DNA of 64,000 nucleotides from Brooklawnia propionicigenes (GTDB taxonomy: Bacteria; Actinomycetota; Actinomycetes; Propionibacteriales; Propionibacteriaceae): positions 1-64,000 of the forward strand of contig NZ_AP028056.1 of the NCBI RefSeq assembly GCF_030297015.1. The letters run 5' to 3'. Below are positions 45,230 through 53,486 of the stretch, one piece after another. The translations under genes were made by a program, and so were the position numbers. The notes below the pieces were generated by a model, which saw only the letters and a list, made by a program, of their open reading frames with translations, was not told the DNA's origin and searched no databases. Position 1 is the stretch's first letter; every line of letters begins with the position of its first letter.

Positions 45230-46243
45230 ATGCAATCCATGACACGCCGCACCCTGCTCGGCTCAGCCCTGCTGGCCGGGCTGGCAGCCTGCGCTCGTCC
45301 ATCGGACGGATCGAGTCCGGCCACCACGGGCTCGGACGGGGGGAGCGCGGCCGCGGCGCTGACCCTCGGGCTGACCTATGTCCCCGATATCCAGTTCGCG
45401 CCGGCCTATGTCGCCGACAAGCTCGGCTGGTTCACCGAGGAGGGCGTGTCGGTGACGCTGCGCCACCACGGCGCCAATGAGAGCCTGCTCGGTGCGCTCC
45501 AAACCGGCGACGAGCAGGTGGTCTTCGCGGGCGGTGGCGAGATGCTGCAAGGTCGCAGCGAGGGCGTTACCGTCCGCAACTTCGCGACCGCCTACCAGAC
45601 CTATCCGGCCACCATCATCGTGCCGGCAGACTCGCCGATTCAGTCGTTCGCCGACCTGCGTGGTCACAGCGTCGGACTGCCCGGCGAGTACGGAGAGAAC
45701 TGGTTCTACCTGCTGGCGGTGCTCGCCCAGAGCGGGCTCAGCCGCGACGACATCGACGTGGCCTCCATCGGCTACACCCAGTTCGCGGCGCTCAGCGGCG
45801 GCAAAGTGGACGCGGTGGTCGGCTTCTTGAACAACGAGGTCGTCCGCTTCAACGAGGCCGGCTTCGCAGTACGCACGATCAGCCTCGACGATCCGCCACT
45901 GGTCAGCGCCGGTCTGGGAGCGACGGACGCCACCATCGCTGAACGGCCGGCAGATCTGGTCGGGCTGCTGACAGCGCTGACCAGGGGAGCGGAGCTGTGT
46001 GCGTCCGACCCCGAACAGGCCGTCCAGCTGTCTGTCGACTACGTGCCGACCCTGGCGGAGCCCGACCAACAGGCCCATGCGCTGGCCGTATTGAAGGCGA
46101 CGACCGAACTCTACGGTGGGCAGTTCGGAGTTCAGAATCCAGGGCGCTGGGAGGCGATGGCAGGCTTCTTCGCCGACTCCGGCCTGGTGTCGTCCCCCGT
46201 CCCCGCCGGCGACGCCTACACCACCCAAATCGTGGCCCGCTGA
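45230..46243 (+). CDS. ribY: Riboflavin-binding lipoprotein RibY (NMT1/THI5-like)
   Basis: The 337-residue protein has a Tat- or Sec-like signal with RRTLLGSALLAGLAAC and a lipobox cysteine at Cys21, then a Ser/Gly linker and an NMT1/THI5-like binding domain (about 45-330). QFAPAYVADKLGWFTEEGV is the typical start of the binding fold. Together with RibX and the FMN riboswitch it should capture riboflavin outside the membrane. The RR before the hydrophobic segment may send it to the Tat route, but the motif is not complete. The start ATG follows ATAGGAG. The ligand is inferred from the riboswitch; pyrimidine precursors of thiamine are the nearest alternative and less likely. Confidence 0.89.
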   Translation: MQSMTRRTLLGSALLAGLAACARPSDGSSPATTGSDGGSAAAALTLGLTYVPDIQFAPAYVADKLGWFTEEGVSVTLRHHGANESLLGALQTGDEQVVFAGGGEMLQGRSEGVTVRNFATAYQTYPATIIVPADSPIQSFADLRGHSVGLPGEYGENWFYLLAVLAQSGLSRDDIDVASIGYTQFAALSGGKVDAVVGFLNNEVVRFNEAGFAVRTISLDDPPLVSAGLGATDATIAERPADLVGLLTALTRGAELCASDPEQAVQLSVDYVPTLAEPDQQAHALAVLKATTELYGGQFGVQNPGRWEAMAGFFADSGLVSSPVPAGDAYTTQIVAR

Positions 46244-46292
46244 TGGGCGGGCGGGTAGCCTGGTGTGCGCCGATCCGAAAGGGGACACATCA

Positions 46293-47594
46293 ATGACTGA
46301 TCATCCCGCCTATCAGCTGGAAACCCTGGCAGTCCACGCTGGGCAAGAAGAATCCGACTCCGCCACCAACGCTCGCGCGGTGCCGATCTACCAGACTGTT
46401 GCTTACACCTTCGATGACTCGCAGCACGCCGCCGACCTGTTCGCGCTGGCGGTTCCGGGCAACATCTACAGTCGTCTGATGAACCCCACCACGGGGGTCT
46501 ACGAGGCGCGGATCGCGGCGATGGAGGGGGGCATCGGTGCGCTGGCCACCGCCACCGGGGCAGCTGCTGTCACCTATGCGGTACTCAATGTGACCGGCGC
46601 GGGCGACAACATCGTCGCGTTGTCGACGCTGTACGGTGGCACGTTCGCGCTGTTCATGCACACCCTCAAGCAGTTCGGCATCGAGTGCCGGCTGATCGAT
46701 CCCGACCGGCCCGAAGACCTGCCCGGACTCGTCGACGAGCGCACCCGGCTGGTCTTTGGAGAGACGATCTGCAACCCGAAGCTGAACGTGGTCGACATCG
46801 ATGCGTGGGCCGAGGCCAGTCACGCGCTGGGGCTGCCCTTCATCATCGACAGCACCGTGGCCACCCCGTATCTGTGCCGCCCTATCGAGCACGGCGCAGA
46901 CGTCGTGGTGCATTCGACCACCAAGTACATGGGCGGCCACGGCACCTCGATGGGTGGTGCCATCGTGGACGCCGGGAACTTCGACTGGGCGGCCCACGCC
47001 GACCGCTTCCCCATGATGGCCACGCCCGACGCCTCCTACCACGATGTCGTGTGGACCGACGCGGCCGGCCCGGCCGCCTACATCACCAGGGCGCGTACCG
47101 TCTTGATGCGCAATACCGGGGCCACGCTGTCGCCGATGAATGCCTGGATCATCCTGCAGGGCATCGAAAGCCTGCATGTGCGGATGGACCGGCACTGCCA
47201 GAACGCTGCACAGGTCGCCGACTACCTGCGCGCTCACCCACTGGTCGCCTGGGTGAACTACCCGGGTTTCGACGACAACCCCTACCACGAGATCGCCGAT
47301 CGAGTGTTGACGGGCAAGGGCTATGGCGGTCTGGTGAGCTTCGGGCTGCGAGCCGGACGTGAGGCCGGCAGCGCCTTCGTCGAGGCACTGCAGCTGTTCA
47401 GTCACCTGGCCAACATCGGGGACGCCAAGTCGCTGGTGATCCACAATGCCTCCACGACGCACTCGCAGCTCAACGACGAGGAACTCGCGGCCGCCGGTGT
47501 CGCCCCCGAGATGGTGCGACTGTCGGTCGGCATCGAGAATGTCGATGACATCATCGCCGACCTCGAGCAGGCTCTGGACAAGACCGCTGAGTGA
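46293..47594 (+). CDS. metY: O-acetylhomoserine sulfhydrylase MetY
   Basis: MetY uses sulfide and O-acetylhomoserine to make homocysteine and acetate. The 433-residue PLP enzyme matches the Cys/Met metabolism family: YSRLMNPTTGVYEARIAAMEGG near residue 65, the PLP lysine in HSTTKYMGGHGTSMGG near residue 208, and IDSTVATPYLCRP just before. Length fits MetY rather than shorter MetB or MetZ. The ATG at 46293 follows GAAAGGGG. It is the first of three tightly spaced genes, metY-metX-metW, that perform activation and sulfur addition to homoserine. Only 49 bp separate it from ribY; a TAGCCT at 46255-46260 may be a separate promoter, otherwise it could be read through from the FMN riboswitch. Confidence 0.95.
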   Translation: MTDHPAYQLETLAVHAGQEESDSATNARAVPIYQTVAYTFDDSQHAADLFALAVPGNIYSRLMNPTTGVYEARIAAMEGGIGALATATGAAAVTYAVLNVTGAGDNIVALSTLYGGTFALFMHTLKQFGIECRLIDPDRPEDLPGLVDERTRLVFGETICNPKLNVVDIDAWAEASHALGLPFIIDSTVATPYLCRPIEHGADVVVHSTTKYMGGHGTSMGGAIVDAGNFDWAAHADRFPMMATPDASYHDVVWTDAAGPAAYITRARTVLMRNTGATLSPMNAWIILQGIESLHVRMDRHCQNAAQVADYLRAHPLVAWVNYPGFDDNPYHEIADRVLTGKGYGGLVSFGLRAGREAGSAFVEALQLFSHLANIGDAKSLVIHNASTTHSQLNDEELAAAGVAPEMVRLSVGIENVDDIIADLEQALDKTAE

Positions 47595-48751
47595 TGCCCA
47601 CCAGTAATGACAGTCTCGGCATCGTCGAGACGAAACAGGTCACGTTGTTCGATGCGGGCAATCCGCTGACGCTGGTGTGCGGCGACCAGCTGAACGAGGT
47701 GGTGATTGCCTACGAGACGTACGGAACGCTCAATGCGGACGCCAGCAATGCGATCTACATCTGCCATGCCCTGACCGGCGACGCGCACGCGGCGGGCTGG
47801 CACGAAGGAGACAAGCACCCGGGCTGGTGGGACACCATGATCGGCCCGGGCAAGGCGATCGACACCAACCGCTGGTTCGTCATCTCGTCCAATCTGCTCG
47901 GCGGCTGTCAGGGCAGCACCGGGCCGGGTTCGATCAACCCGGCAACGGGCAAGCCCTGGGGGCTCGACTTTCCGTTGCTCGATATGAGCGATTTCGTCAC
48001 CGTGCACCGGGCGCTCATCGCACGCCTGGGGGTGCGCCGGCTGCATGCGGTGGTCGGCGGATCGATGGGCGGGATGCAGGCTCTGCAATGGTCGCTGTCG
48101 TACCCGGGAGATCTCGACAATTCGGTGATCATCGCCGCGTCCAGCCGATTGACCGCGCAGAACATCGCCTTCTCGGCGGTGGGACGCGAGGCCATCATCC
48201 GCGACGAGAACTTCCAGGGCGGCCGCTTCGCCGAGAACGGCGCCAACCCGGATGTCGGGCTCTCGATCGCGCGCATGATGGCGCACATCACCTACACCTC
48301 GGAAGAGGGCTTCCAGTCGAAATTCGGGCGCAAACCGCAGTTCGACGAATCCGAACCAGGCTTCGGCGTGGACTTCGCCGTCGAGGGCTATCTGGAACAC
48401 CAGGGCGAGACCTTCCTCACCAGGTTCGACGCGCTCAGCTACCTCTATCTCACCCGGGTGATGGACTACTTCGATCCCTTCGCGGCACGATCCGCTCTCG
48501 ACGCGGTGCGGGCCGACCCGGTGCGCTACCTCGTGATGAGTTTCGACACCGACTGGCGGTTCTCGACCGCGCACAGCCAGCAGATCGTCCGGCAGCTGGC
48601 GGCCGCCGAACTGCCGGTGACCTTCCGCGACATTCGCTCGCCGTGGGGCCATGATTCCTTCCTGTTGAAGATCGATCCGTATCTGGCCACGGTGAAAGCA
48701 TTCTTGGAGGCCCATACCGACTATGAGGGCACAGCGTGGGGGCGAGCATGA
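47594..48751 (+). CDS. metX: Homoserine O-acetyltransferase MetX
   Basis: MetX makes O-acetylhomoserine from homoserine and acetyl-CoA, the substrate of MetY. The 385-residue alpha/beta hydrolase-fold enzyme has the nucleophile Ser157 in GGSMGGMQ, the catalytic Asp in MSFDTDWRF near residue 316 and the His in WGHDSFL near residue 350. HALTGDAH and LGGCQGSTGP form the oxyanion region. Its ATG overlaps the metY stop by one base (TGATG), and its own stop overlaps metW by 4 bp. A GTG at 47591 is a less likely start. Acetyl rather than succinyl specificity is usual for this family and fits MetY as the partner. Confidence 0.95.
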   Translation: MPTSNDSLGIVETKQVTLFDAGNPLTLVCGDQLNEVVIAYETYGTLNADASNAIYICHALTGDAHAAGWHEGDKHPGWWDTMIGPGKAIDTNRWFVISSNLLGGCQGSTGPGSINPATGKPWGLDFPLLDMSDFVTVHRALIARLGVRRLHAVVGGSMGGMQALQWSLSYPGDLDNSVIIAASSRLTAQNIAFSAVGREAIIRDENFQGGRFAENGANPDVGLSIARMMAHITYTSEEGFQSKFGRKPQFDESEPGFGVDFAVEGYLEHQGETFLTRFDALSYLYLTRVMDYFDPFAARSALDAVRADPVRYLVMSFDTDWRFSTAHSQQIVRQLAAAELPVTFRDIRSPWGHDSFLLKIDPYLATVKAFLEAHTDYEGTAWGRA

Positions 48752-49377
48752 GTCAGTCGATGCAGTTGCGTGATGACCTGGCGGTGATCGCCCGCAACAT
48801 CCCGGCCGGGTCTCGGGTACTCGACCTGGGTTGTGGCGACGGAGAGCTGCTCAGCTGGCTGATTCGCCGCCGCGCCTGCACCGGCACCGGGGTCGAACGC
48901 GGTCCCGATGAGGTGCTCGGCGCGATCAAGCGGGGGGTTCCGCTGATCGAGCTCGACATCGACAGCCAGCTCGGCATGTTCGCGCCCGACTCGTACGACG
49001 TGGTCGTGCTCAGCCGCACCTTGCAGGCCGTGCTGCGGCCCGATCTCGTGCTGGCGGCGATGCGCAAGATCGCGCCCCGGCAGATCGTCACCATGCCGAA
49101 TTTCGGATACTGGCGCCACCGGCTGAGGCTCCTGAACGGCCACATGCCACGATCCAGGGATCTGCCGTACAGCTGGTATGCGACACCCAACCTGCACCAT
49201 GCGACCCTGGTCGATCTGGAGCCGCTGTTCCAGGAGGTCGATCTGAAACTGGAGAGGCGCATCACCCTGTCGCCTCATGGACGCCCGCGCGCCCTCGGCC
49301 AACTCGGAGCGAACCTGATGGCCGGTTCAGCGATCTACGTGCTGGTTCGCGCGGATCAGGATCCCGCCGAACTCTAG
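48748..49377 (+). CDS. metW: MetW methyltransferase-like protein (MetX partner)
   Basis: The 209-residue protein has a class I methyltransferase fold: VLDLGCGDGELLSWL near residue 28 is motif I, and VVLSRTLQAVLRP near residue 88 is motif IV. NFGYWRHRLRLLNGHMPRS and PYSWYATPNLHH are MetW-specific. MetW supports homoserine acetylation in bacteria where it sits next to metX, and may form a complex with MetX. The start at 48748 overlaps the metX stop (ATGA); an in-frame GTG at 48736 is also possible. It overlaps the convergent exonuclease gene by 4 bp. Whether it needs S-adenosylmethionine is not known. Confidence 0.93.
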   Translation: MSQSMQLRDDLAVIARNIPAGSRVLDLGCGDGELLSWLIRRRACTGTGVERGPDEVLGAIKRGVPLIELDIDSQLGMFAPDSYDVVVLSRTLQAVLRPDLVLAAMRKIAPRQIVTMPNFGYWRHRLRLLNGHMPRSRDLPYSWYATPNLHHATLVDLEPLFQEVDLKLERRITLSPHGRPRALGQLGANLMAGSAIYVLVRADQDPAEL

Positions 49378-50306
49378 CCGCCCACCGGCTGGGAGCCGAG
49401 GGCTGCCAGGAGCCGGTTCATCGGCCCGCGGCTGTTGTGGTCCTCGGCCAGCCGGCGGCAGCGCTCTTGATCGGCGCGTCCGGGATACAGCTGGTCATCG
49501 AGCTCCGGCAGGTCCACGTCGGCGGTGGCGACGACCCGGCGGGCGCGCTGTAGATAGTCATCGGCCTGCCCGATGCTCAGCCGCAACTTCGCCGACATGC
49601 GCGACGACGGATCGGCCGCCGCCGCGATGATGGCGTCCAGATCGCCATAGCTGTTCAACAGTGCGGCGGCGGTCTTCTCGCCGATGCCGGCGATCCCGGG
49701 CAGACCGTCGGAGGGATCGCCGCGCAACGTCGCCAGATCTGCGTACTGATCGCCGCGCAGCCCGTACCTGTTCTGCAGCCAGGCATCGTCCACCAACTCG
49801 TGTTTGGCGACACCACGAGCGATGTATGCGACCTGAATCCGGTCGGCCACCAGCTGGAACAGATCGCGGTCCCCGCTGACCACGACAGCGCGTCGGCCTC
49901 TGGCCGCCGCACGACGGGCCAAAGTGCCGCAGATATCGTCGGCCTCGTATCCGGATGCGCCCGCCTGGCAGATACCCGCGGCATCCAGGCAGTCCAGAAT
50001 CCACGGCACCTGTCGGGCGAGTTCATCGTCGATCTGCTCTGCGTCGGCCGGCTCGGCAGTCGACACCCGATGGGTCTTGTAGCTCGGCACCAGGTCAACC
50101 CGCCAAGACGGACGCCAATCGTCGTCACGGCAGCAGACCACCGCTGCGGGCTGATACTGATCGATCAGCCGGGCCAGCATGTCGAGCATGCCGTGCAGAG
50201 CGTTGACCGGGCGCCCCTGCTGATCCCTGAGAGTGGTCGGAACACCGTAGTACGCGCGGAAGTACAGCGTCGCAGTATCCACGATGAGGCTGAGCGCGTC
50301 AGTCAT
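49374..50306 (-). CDS. 5'-3' exonuclease (DNA polymerase I N-domain/FEN1 family)
   Basis: The 310-residue protein matches bacterial stand-alone 5'-3' exonucleases. VDTATLYFRAYYG holds the first metal Asp; CRDDDWRPSWR, GYEADDI and VVVSGDRDLFQL supply the acidic cluster. DGLPGIAGIGEKTAAALL is the helix-hairpin-helix motif. It would cut RNA primers and flap DNA in repair or replication. The start at 50306 lies 6 nt from CACCAT on the reverse strand. The longer in-frame reading to 50474 is antisense to the AsnC gene. It is divergent from the AsnC gene with only 25 bp between the starts, which share a palindrome. Confidence 0.92.
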   Translation of the reverse strand: MTDALSLIVDTATLYFRAYYGVPTTLRDQQGRPVNALHGMLDMLARLIDQYQPAAVVCCRDDDWRPSWRVDLVPSYKTHRVSTAEPADAEQIDDELARQVPWILDCLDAAGICQAGASGYEADDICGTLARRAAARGRRAVVVSGDRDLFQLVADRIQVAYIARGVAKHELVDDAWLQNRYGLRGDQYADLATLRGDPSDGLPGIAGIGEKTAAALLNSYGDLDAIIAAAADPSSRMSAKLRLSIGQADDYLQRARRVVATADVDLPELDDQLYPGRADQERCRRLAEDHNSRGPMNRLLAALGSQPVGG

Positions 50307-50312
50307 CCCCCT

Positions 50313-50325
50313 ATGGTGCCACCAT
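50313..50325. promoter_or_regulatory. Shared palindrome with both -10 boxes (exonuclease/asnC)
   Basis: ATGGTG-C-CACCAT is a perfect inverted repeat. Each half is a TACCAT-like -10 box, reading CACCAT toward one gene, and each lies 6 nt from its start codon (50306 reverse, 50332 forward). A single bound protein, perhaps the AsnC regulator, could control both. Function is inferred from symmetry and position. Confidence 0.55.
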
Positions 50326-50331
50326 GACTGC

Positions 50332-50811
50332 ATGGAGCAAACAGACGAGCAGATACTTGCCTTGCTGTCGCGTGATGGGCGCATGTCGTTCACCGAGCTG
50401 GGGCGCAAGGTCGGGCTGTCGACGTCTGCTACGCAGCAACGTGTGCGCAGGCTGGAACAGCGGGGGATCATCACCGGCTACCGAGCGGACGTGGACGCCG
50501 CGAAGGTCGGGCGTCCACTGACGGCCTTCATCGAAATCCAGCCGCTGTCGGCGGCAGTGGCCGACAGCGCCCCGGGCTATCTGGCCAGCCTTCCGCAGAT
50601 CACCTCCTGCTACTCGGTGGCTGGTAATGCCAGCTACCTGTGTCTGGCGCAGGTGGGCTCGGCCGAGGAACTCGACGGCCTGCTGAACCTCATCCGGCGT
50701 GAGCTGTCGGTACGCACGGTGACCACGATCGTCTTGCGGACGGCTTTTCGTCACCGTCCTTTGGTAGAGGAAACTCCACACGGCCAGCAGCCGCCGGGGG
50801 CCGATGGCTAG
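50332..50811 (+). CDS. Lrp/AsnC-family transcriptional regulator
   Basis: The 159-residue protein has an N-terminal winged helix (about 1-50, with TELGRKVGLSTSATQQRVRRLE) and a C-terminal RAM effector domain (about 60-140) that binds an amino acid and forms octamers. Standard Lrp proteins are 150-165 residues, so the length is right. The C-terminal tail is Pro/Gln-rich. The start at 50332 lies 6 nt from CACCAT, and the palindrome that holds it also serves the divergent exonuclease gene. Its TAG stop is also part of the -10 box of the next gene (TAGACT). The ligand is unknown; methionine or branched-chain amino acids would suit the neighbourhood, but this is only context. Confidence 0.88.
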   Translation: MEQTDEQILALLSRDGRMSFTELGRKVGLSTSATQQRVRRLEQRGIITGYRADVDAAKVGRPLTAFIEIQPLSAAVADSAPGYLASLPQITSCYSVAGNASYLCLAQVGSAEELDGLLNLIRRELSVRTVTTIVLRTAFRHRPLVEETPHGQQPPGADG

Positions 50812-50814
50812 ACT
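50809..50814 (+). promoter_or_regulatory. Leaderless -10 box of ppm1
   Basis: TAGACT lies 7 nt upstream of the ppm1 ATG (50822), so the mRNA should be leaderless. Its first three bases are also the TAG stop of the asnC gene. Confidence 0.6.
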
Positions 50815-50821
50815 GCGGAGC

Positions 50822-51619
50822 ATGGCGCAACGCTCCGAATCCCTCGATCACGTCCTGGTGATCACGCCGACGTACAACGAAGCCGAGAACATCGAATCCA
50901 TCATTGGCAGACTGCGCGCTGCAGTCCCGAACGCGTACTGCCTGATTGCGGACGACAACTCTCCCGATGGCACCGGCGCCATCGCCGACCGGATGGCTGC
51001 ACAGGACAAGCACATCCATGTACTCCACCGAGCAGGCAAAGAAGGCCTCGCCGCCGCCTATCTTGCAGGTTTCAAGTGGGGCTTGGAGCGCGGCTTCGAT
51101 GTCATAGCCGAGATGGACGCCGATGGCTCGCATCAACCCGAGCTGCTGCCCGCCATGCTGCAGGCTCTGCGTGACAAGAACGCCGACATGGTCAAGGGTT
51201 CGCGCTGGATGCGTGGTGGCTCAACCGATCAGGGCCGATCACGGGAGATGCTCAGCAGGCTCGCCAATATCTGGATCCAGGTCGCCATGGATCTGCCCGT
51301 GCACGACGCGACCGGTGGCTTCAACGTCTTCCGGGCATCGATTCTCCGCAAGATCGACCTCGACGATGTGGCTTCGAAGGGATACACCTTCCAGATCGAC
51401 ATGACACGTCGGGTGATCGAGGCCGGCGGCACGGTTGCCGAGGTGCCGATCTACTTCCCCGACCGCGAACACGGCCTGTCGAAGATGAGCGGATCGATCA
51501 TCACCGAGGCGCTGATCAGCACCGGCCGGTGGGGGATCGAGAAGCGGACTCAGCAGCTGAAGAACGTCGGGCACAAGCTCGCGGACGAGTTCGAGAGCTT
51601 CAACTCACGCGACCACTAG
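50822..51619 (+). CDS. ppm1: Polyprenol monophosphomannose synthase (Ppm1/DPM1 catalytic domain)
   Basis: The enzyme moves mannose from GDP-mannose to polyprenyl phosphate at the membrane, giving the donor for mannosylated lipids and proteins. The 265-residue GT2 protein matches DPM1: ITPTYNEAENI near residue 16, DDNSPDGTG near residue 46, EMDADGSHQPE near residue 97 (metal-binding DxD) and the later GSRWMRGGSTDQGRSR. There is no membrane domain, so it would pair with a separate Ppm2-like acyltransferase or anchor, not seen here. The start at 50822 is preferred over 50804 because TAGACT lies 7 nt upstream. A strong terminator follows. Confidence 0.92.
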   Translation: MAQRSESLDHVLVITPTYNEAENIESIIGRLRAAVPNAYCLIADDNSPDGTGAIADRMAAQDKHIHVLHRAGKEGLAAAYLAGFKWGLERGFDVIAEMDADGSHQPELLPAMLQALRDKNADMVKGSRWMRGGSTDQGRSREMLSRLANIWIQVAMDLPVHDATGGFNVFRASILRKIDLDDVASKGYTFQIDMTRRVIEAGGTVAEVPIYFPDREHGLSKMSGSIITEALISTGRWGIEKRTQQLKNVGHKLADEFESFNSRDH

Positions 51620-51637
51620 CATCCCCGGAAGCAGGCA

Positions 51638-51675
51638 AAGAACCCGAACCAACAACGAAGTCGGTTCGGGTTCTT
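51638..51675. terminator. Bidirectional terminator between ppm1 and rbpA
   Basis: A perfect 13-bp stem, AAGAACCCGAACC (51638-51650) and GGTTCGGGTTCTT (51663-51675), with a 12-nt loop. The two genes converge here. Each arm ends in a short A or T stretch, so it can act in both directions. Confidence 0.85.
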
Positions 51676-51711
51676 ATGCCAGTTACCTACTGATCGGTTC
51701 AGATCCGCCCA

Positions 51712-52050
51712 TCAGTAGTGGGGAGTCTTGCGAACCTCTTCCAACCGTTCGGCCAGCAACTCTTCGAGTTCGGGGATGGAACGGCGCTCCAGCAGCATGT
51801 CCCAATGGGTGCGCGGGGGCTTCTCGTTCTTTTCCTCGGGCGGCGTGCCGTCGCTACGCTCGCCCATCGCTCCACAGCGCGGGCATTCCCACTCGGCGGG
51901 CAGATCCGCTTCGACGGAGAATGTCACCTCGAAGTGGTGACCATTGGTGCAGTCAAATCCCAGAACACGACGGCCAGCGAAATCGATGCCTTCCTCGTCC
52001 TCAAAGCTCTTGGCCCCCAAGCCCATTCCTCGCAGTGCACGATCAGCCAT
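51712..52050 (-). CDS. rbpA: RNA polymerase-binding protein RbpA
   Basis: The 112-residue actinobacterial RbpA binds RNA polymerase and the principal sigma factor and stabilises the open promoter. The opening MADRALRGMGLGAKSFEDE and DFAGRRVLGFDCTNGHHFEV are near-universal in the family. CPRCG near residue 57 with the earlier Cys forms the zinc site of the core domain. The C-terminal helix, ERRSIPELEELLAERLEEVR, is the sigma-interacting domain. The ATG follows GGGAGG at about 10 nt. It is convergent with ppm1 over the strong terminator. RbpA occurs only in actinobacteria, so it also supports the taxonomic placement. Confidence 0.97.
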   Translation of the reverse strand: MADRALRGMGLGAKSFEDEEGIDFAGRRVLGFDCTNGHHFEVTFSVEADLPAEWECPRCGAMGERSDGTPPEEKNEKPPRTHWDMLLERRSIPELEELLAERLEEVRKTPHY

Positions 52051-52136
52051 CCAGACCAGCCTCCCTTCGCTTCGTCGTCAGCTATAACAACCAGAGCACC
52101 ACAGTTTCTTCCGGTGTGCGTTCAAAACCCACATCA

Positions 52137-52925
52137 TCAGTCTGCCCACAGACCCCGCCTCTTGGCTACATCCCGCAGTAGTCCGATGCGATCACTGATC
52201 AACCCATCAATACCCAGGTCGATCAAATCGTCCATCTCGGCGGCTTCGTTGATCGTCCAGATGTGGATCCGCAGACCGTGCGCGCGGGCGGCGGTTATCA
52301 GCCGGGGGGTGAGTACGCGCACCGACCGGCCACCGATCGTCTGGGTGACCGGAATCTGGAAAGCCTGCCCACCCAGGGAGATCAGGCGGGGCAGCATCGG
52401 GACGAAAGCGCTCAGGGCGACCGCGGGCGCCGTGAGGCCGGTCGCGACCGAGGGCATCAGCTTCCGGAAGCGGTGCAGCCGAAGCCAGCTGAACGAGGAG
52501 ACACAGACCCGGTCCTGGGCCTGGTGCCGTTGCAGCGTTCTCACCAGTGGCGCGATCGCGCCCGGTGCCTTGATGTCGATGTTCAGGCGCGCGACGGGAA
52601 ACGACTCGAGCACCTCGTCGAGGGTGGGGATCTGATCGATGCCGCCGATACGGGCCTCGCGCACCTGGCGGAAACTCATCGCGGCGAGCGTGCCGCTGGC
52701 GTCGGTCACGCGGTCGAGGACCTGATCATGGAAGGCCACCAGGTGACCGTCAGAGGTGGCGTGCACGTCCGTCTCGAGATAGCGGTAGCCCGCCTCCACC
52801 GCGCGCCCGAACGCGTACAGACTGTTCTCGCGAGGTGCGTCCTTCTCGTCGAGGTAGCCGCCCCGATGCGCCATCAATGCGAACGGTTCATCGAAGTACG
52901 GATAGCTGCCGGCGGGACGATTCAC
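52137..52925 (-). CDS. Glycerophosphodiester phosphodiesterase (GDPD)
   Basis: The 262-residue cytosolic enzyme splits glycerophosphodiesters from phospholipid turnover into glycerol-3-phosphate and an alcohol. AHRGG near residue 19 and HRGG...ENSLYAF are the active-site loops; LETDVHATSDGHLVAFHD near residue 50 holds the Glu/Asp metal ligands and catalytic His. There is no signal peptide, so it is UgpQ-like. The start is a GTG at 52925, 6 nt from TAGACT on the reverse strand (52932-52937), so the message is probably leaderless. It is separated from rbpA by 86 bp and from the PGPGW gene by 23 bp in the same direction. Confidence 0.92.
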   Translation of the reverse strand: MNRPAGSYPYFDEPFALMAHRGGYLDEKDAPRENSLYAFGRAVEAGYRYLETDVHATSDGHLVAFHDQVLDRVTDASGTLAAMSFRQVREARIGGIDQIPTLDEVLESFPVARLNIDIKAPGAIAPLVRTLQRHQAQDRVCVSSFSWLRLHRFRKLMPSVATGLTAPAVALSAFVPMLPRLISLGGQAFQIPVTQTIGGRSVRVLTPRLITAARAHGLRIHIWTINEAAEMDDLIDLGIDGLISDRIGLLRDVAKRRGLWAD

Positions 52926-52948
52926 GTGGCAAGTCTAGGTGCTGACCG

Positions 52949-53410
52949 TCAGCTGACCCCGGGCAGATACTCCAGGACTCCGGCCGCCCAATCCGGCATC
53001 CAAGCCGGTATGCCGATGATCGCCAGCGAGGCCCACCAGAGGAGTCCGGCCACGCCGACCACCGCCACCCAGAAGAAGCGCCGCTGGTTCACCGGCCAGC
53101 AGACGTAGACGCGTACATAACGCAGCAGCCACCTGTTGACCGATTTGGCCCAGAGGAACTCGCTCGACAAGACGGCCAGCCCGGCCAGGAAGAGTGGGAT
53201 GCCGCCCGGCCCGGGCAACCAGCCGGTCAGCGGGGCGGCAATGATGAGCGCGAAGCCGAAAATGGCCACCGCAAGGCGAAACCAATAGCGACCTGTCGGT
53301 GTGGACTTGAGCCGGACACGCCATCCCAGCTTGTCGGGAACCTCATAGTCCACCCGGGTAGCCCCGCCGACCCGCGCCGGCCGGGGCGGACAATCCACCG
53401 GCTGCACCAT
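52949..53410 (-). CDS. PGPGW/TIGR02611-type small membrane protein
   Basis: The 153-residue protein (from ATG 53410) has three membrane segments. The central hairpin contains LPGPGGIPLFLAGLAVLSSEF, matching the PGPGW transmembrane family (PF09656/TIGR02611) found mainly in actinobacteria. Function is unknown. An upstream in-frame ATG at 53428 would add six residues; neither start has a clear ribosome-binding site. The protein follows the direction of the GDPD gene and could share its transcript in part, although GDPD has its own -10 box. N-terminal 35 residues are polar and probably cytosolic. Confidence 0.8.
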   Translation of the reverse strand: MVQPVDCPPRPARVGGATRVDYEVPDKLGWRVRLKSTPTGRYWFRLAVAIFGFALIIAAPLTGWLPGPGGIPLFLAGLAVLSSEFLWAKSVNRWLLRYVRVYVCWPVNQRRFFWVAVVGVAGLLWWASLAIIGIPAWMPDWAAGVLEYLPGVS

Positions 53411-53486
53411 GCATCCACTTTGCCACATCGGCCCCGCCAGCCGAAGCCCGGATGAGCTACGGTCGCCGGCGGTCTACACTTGCCGG

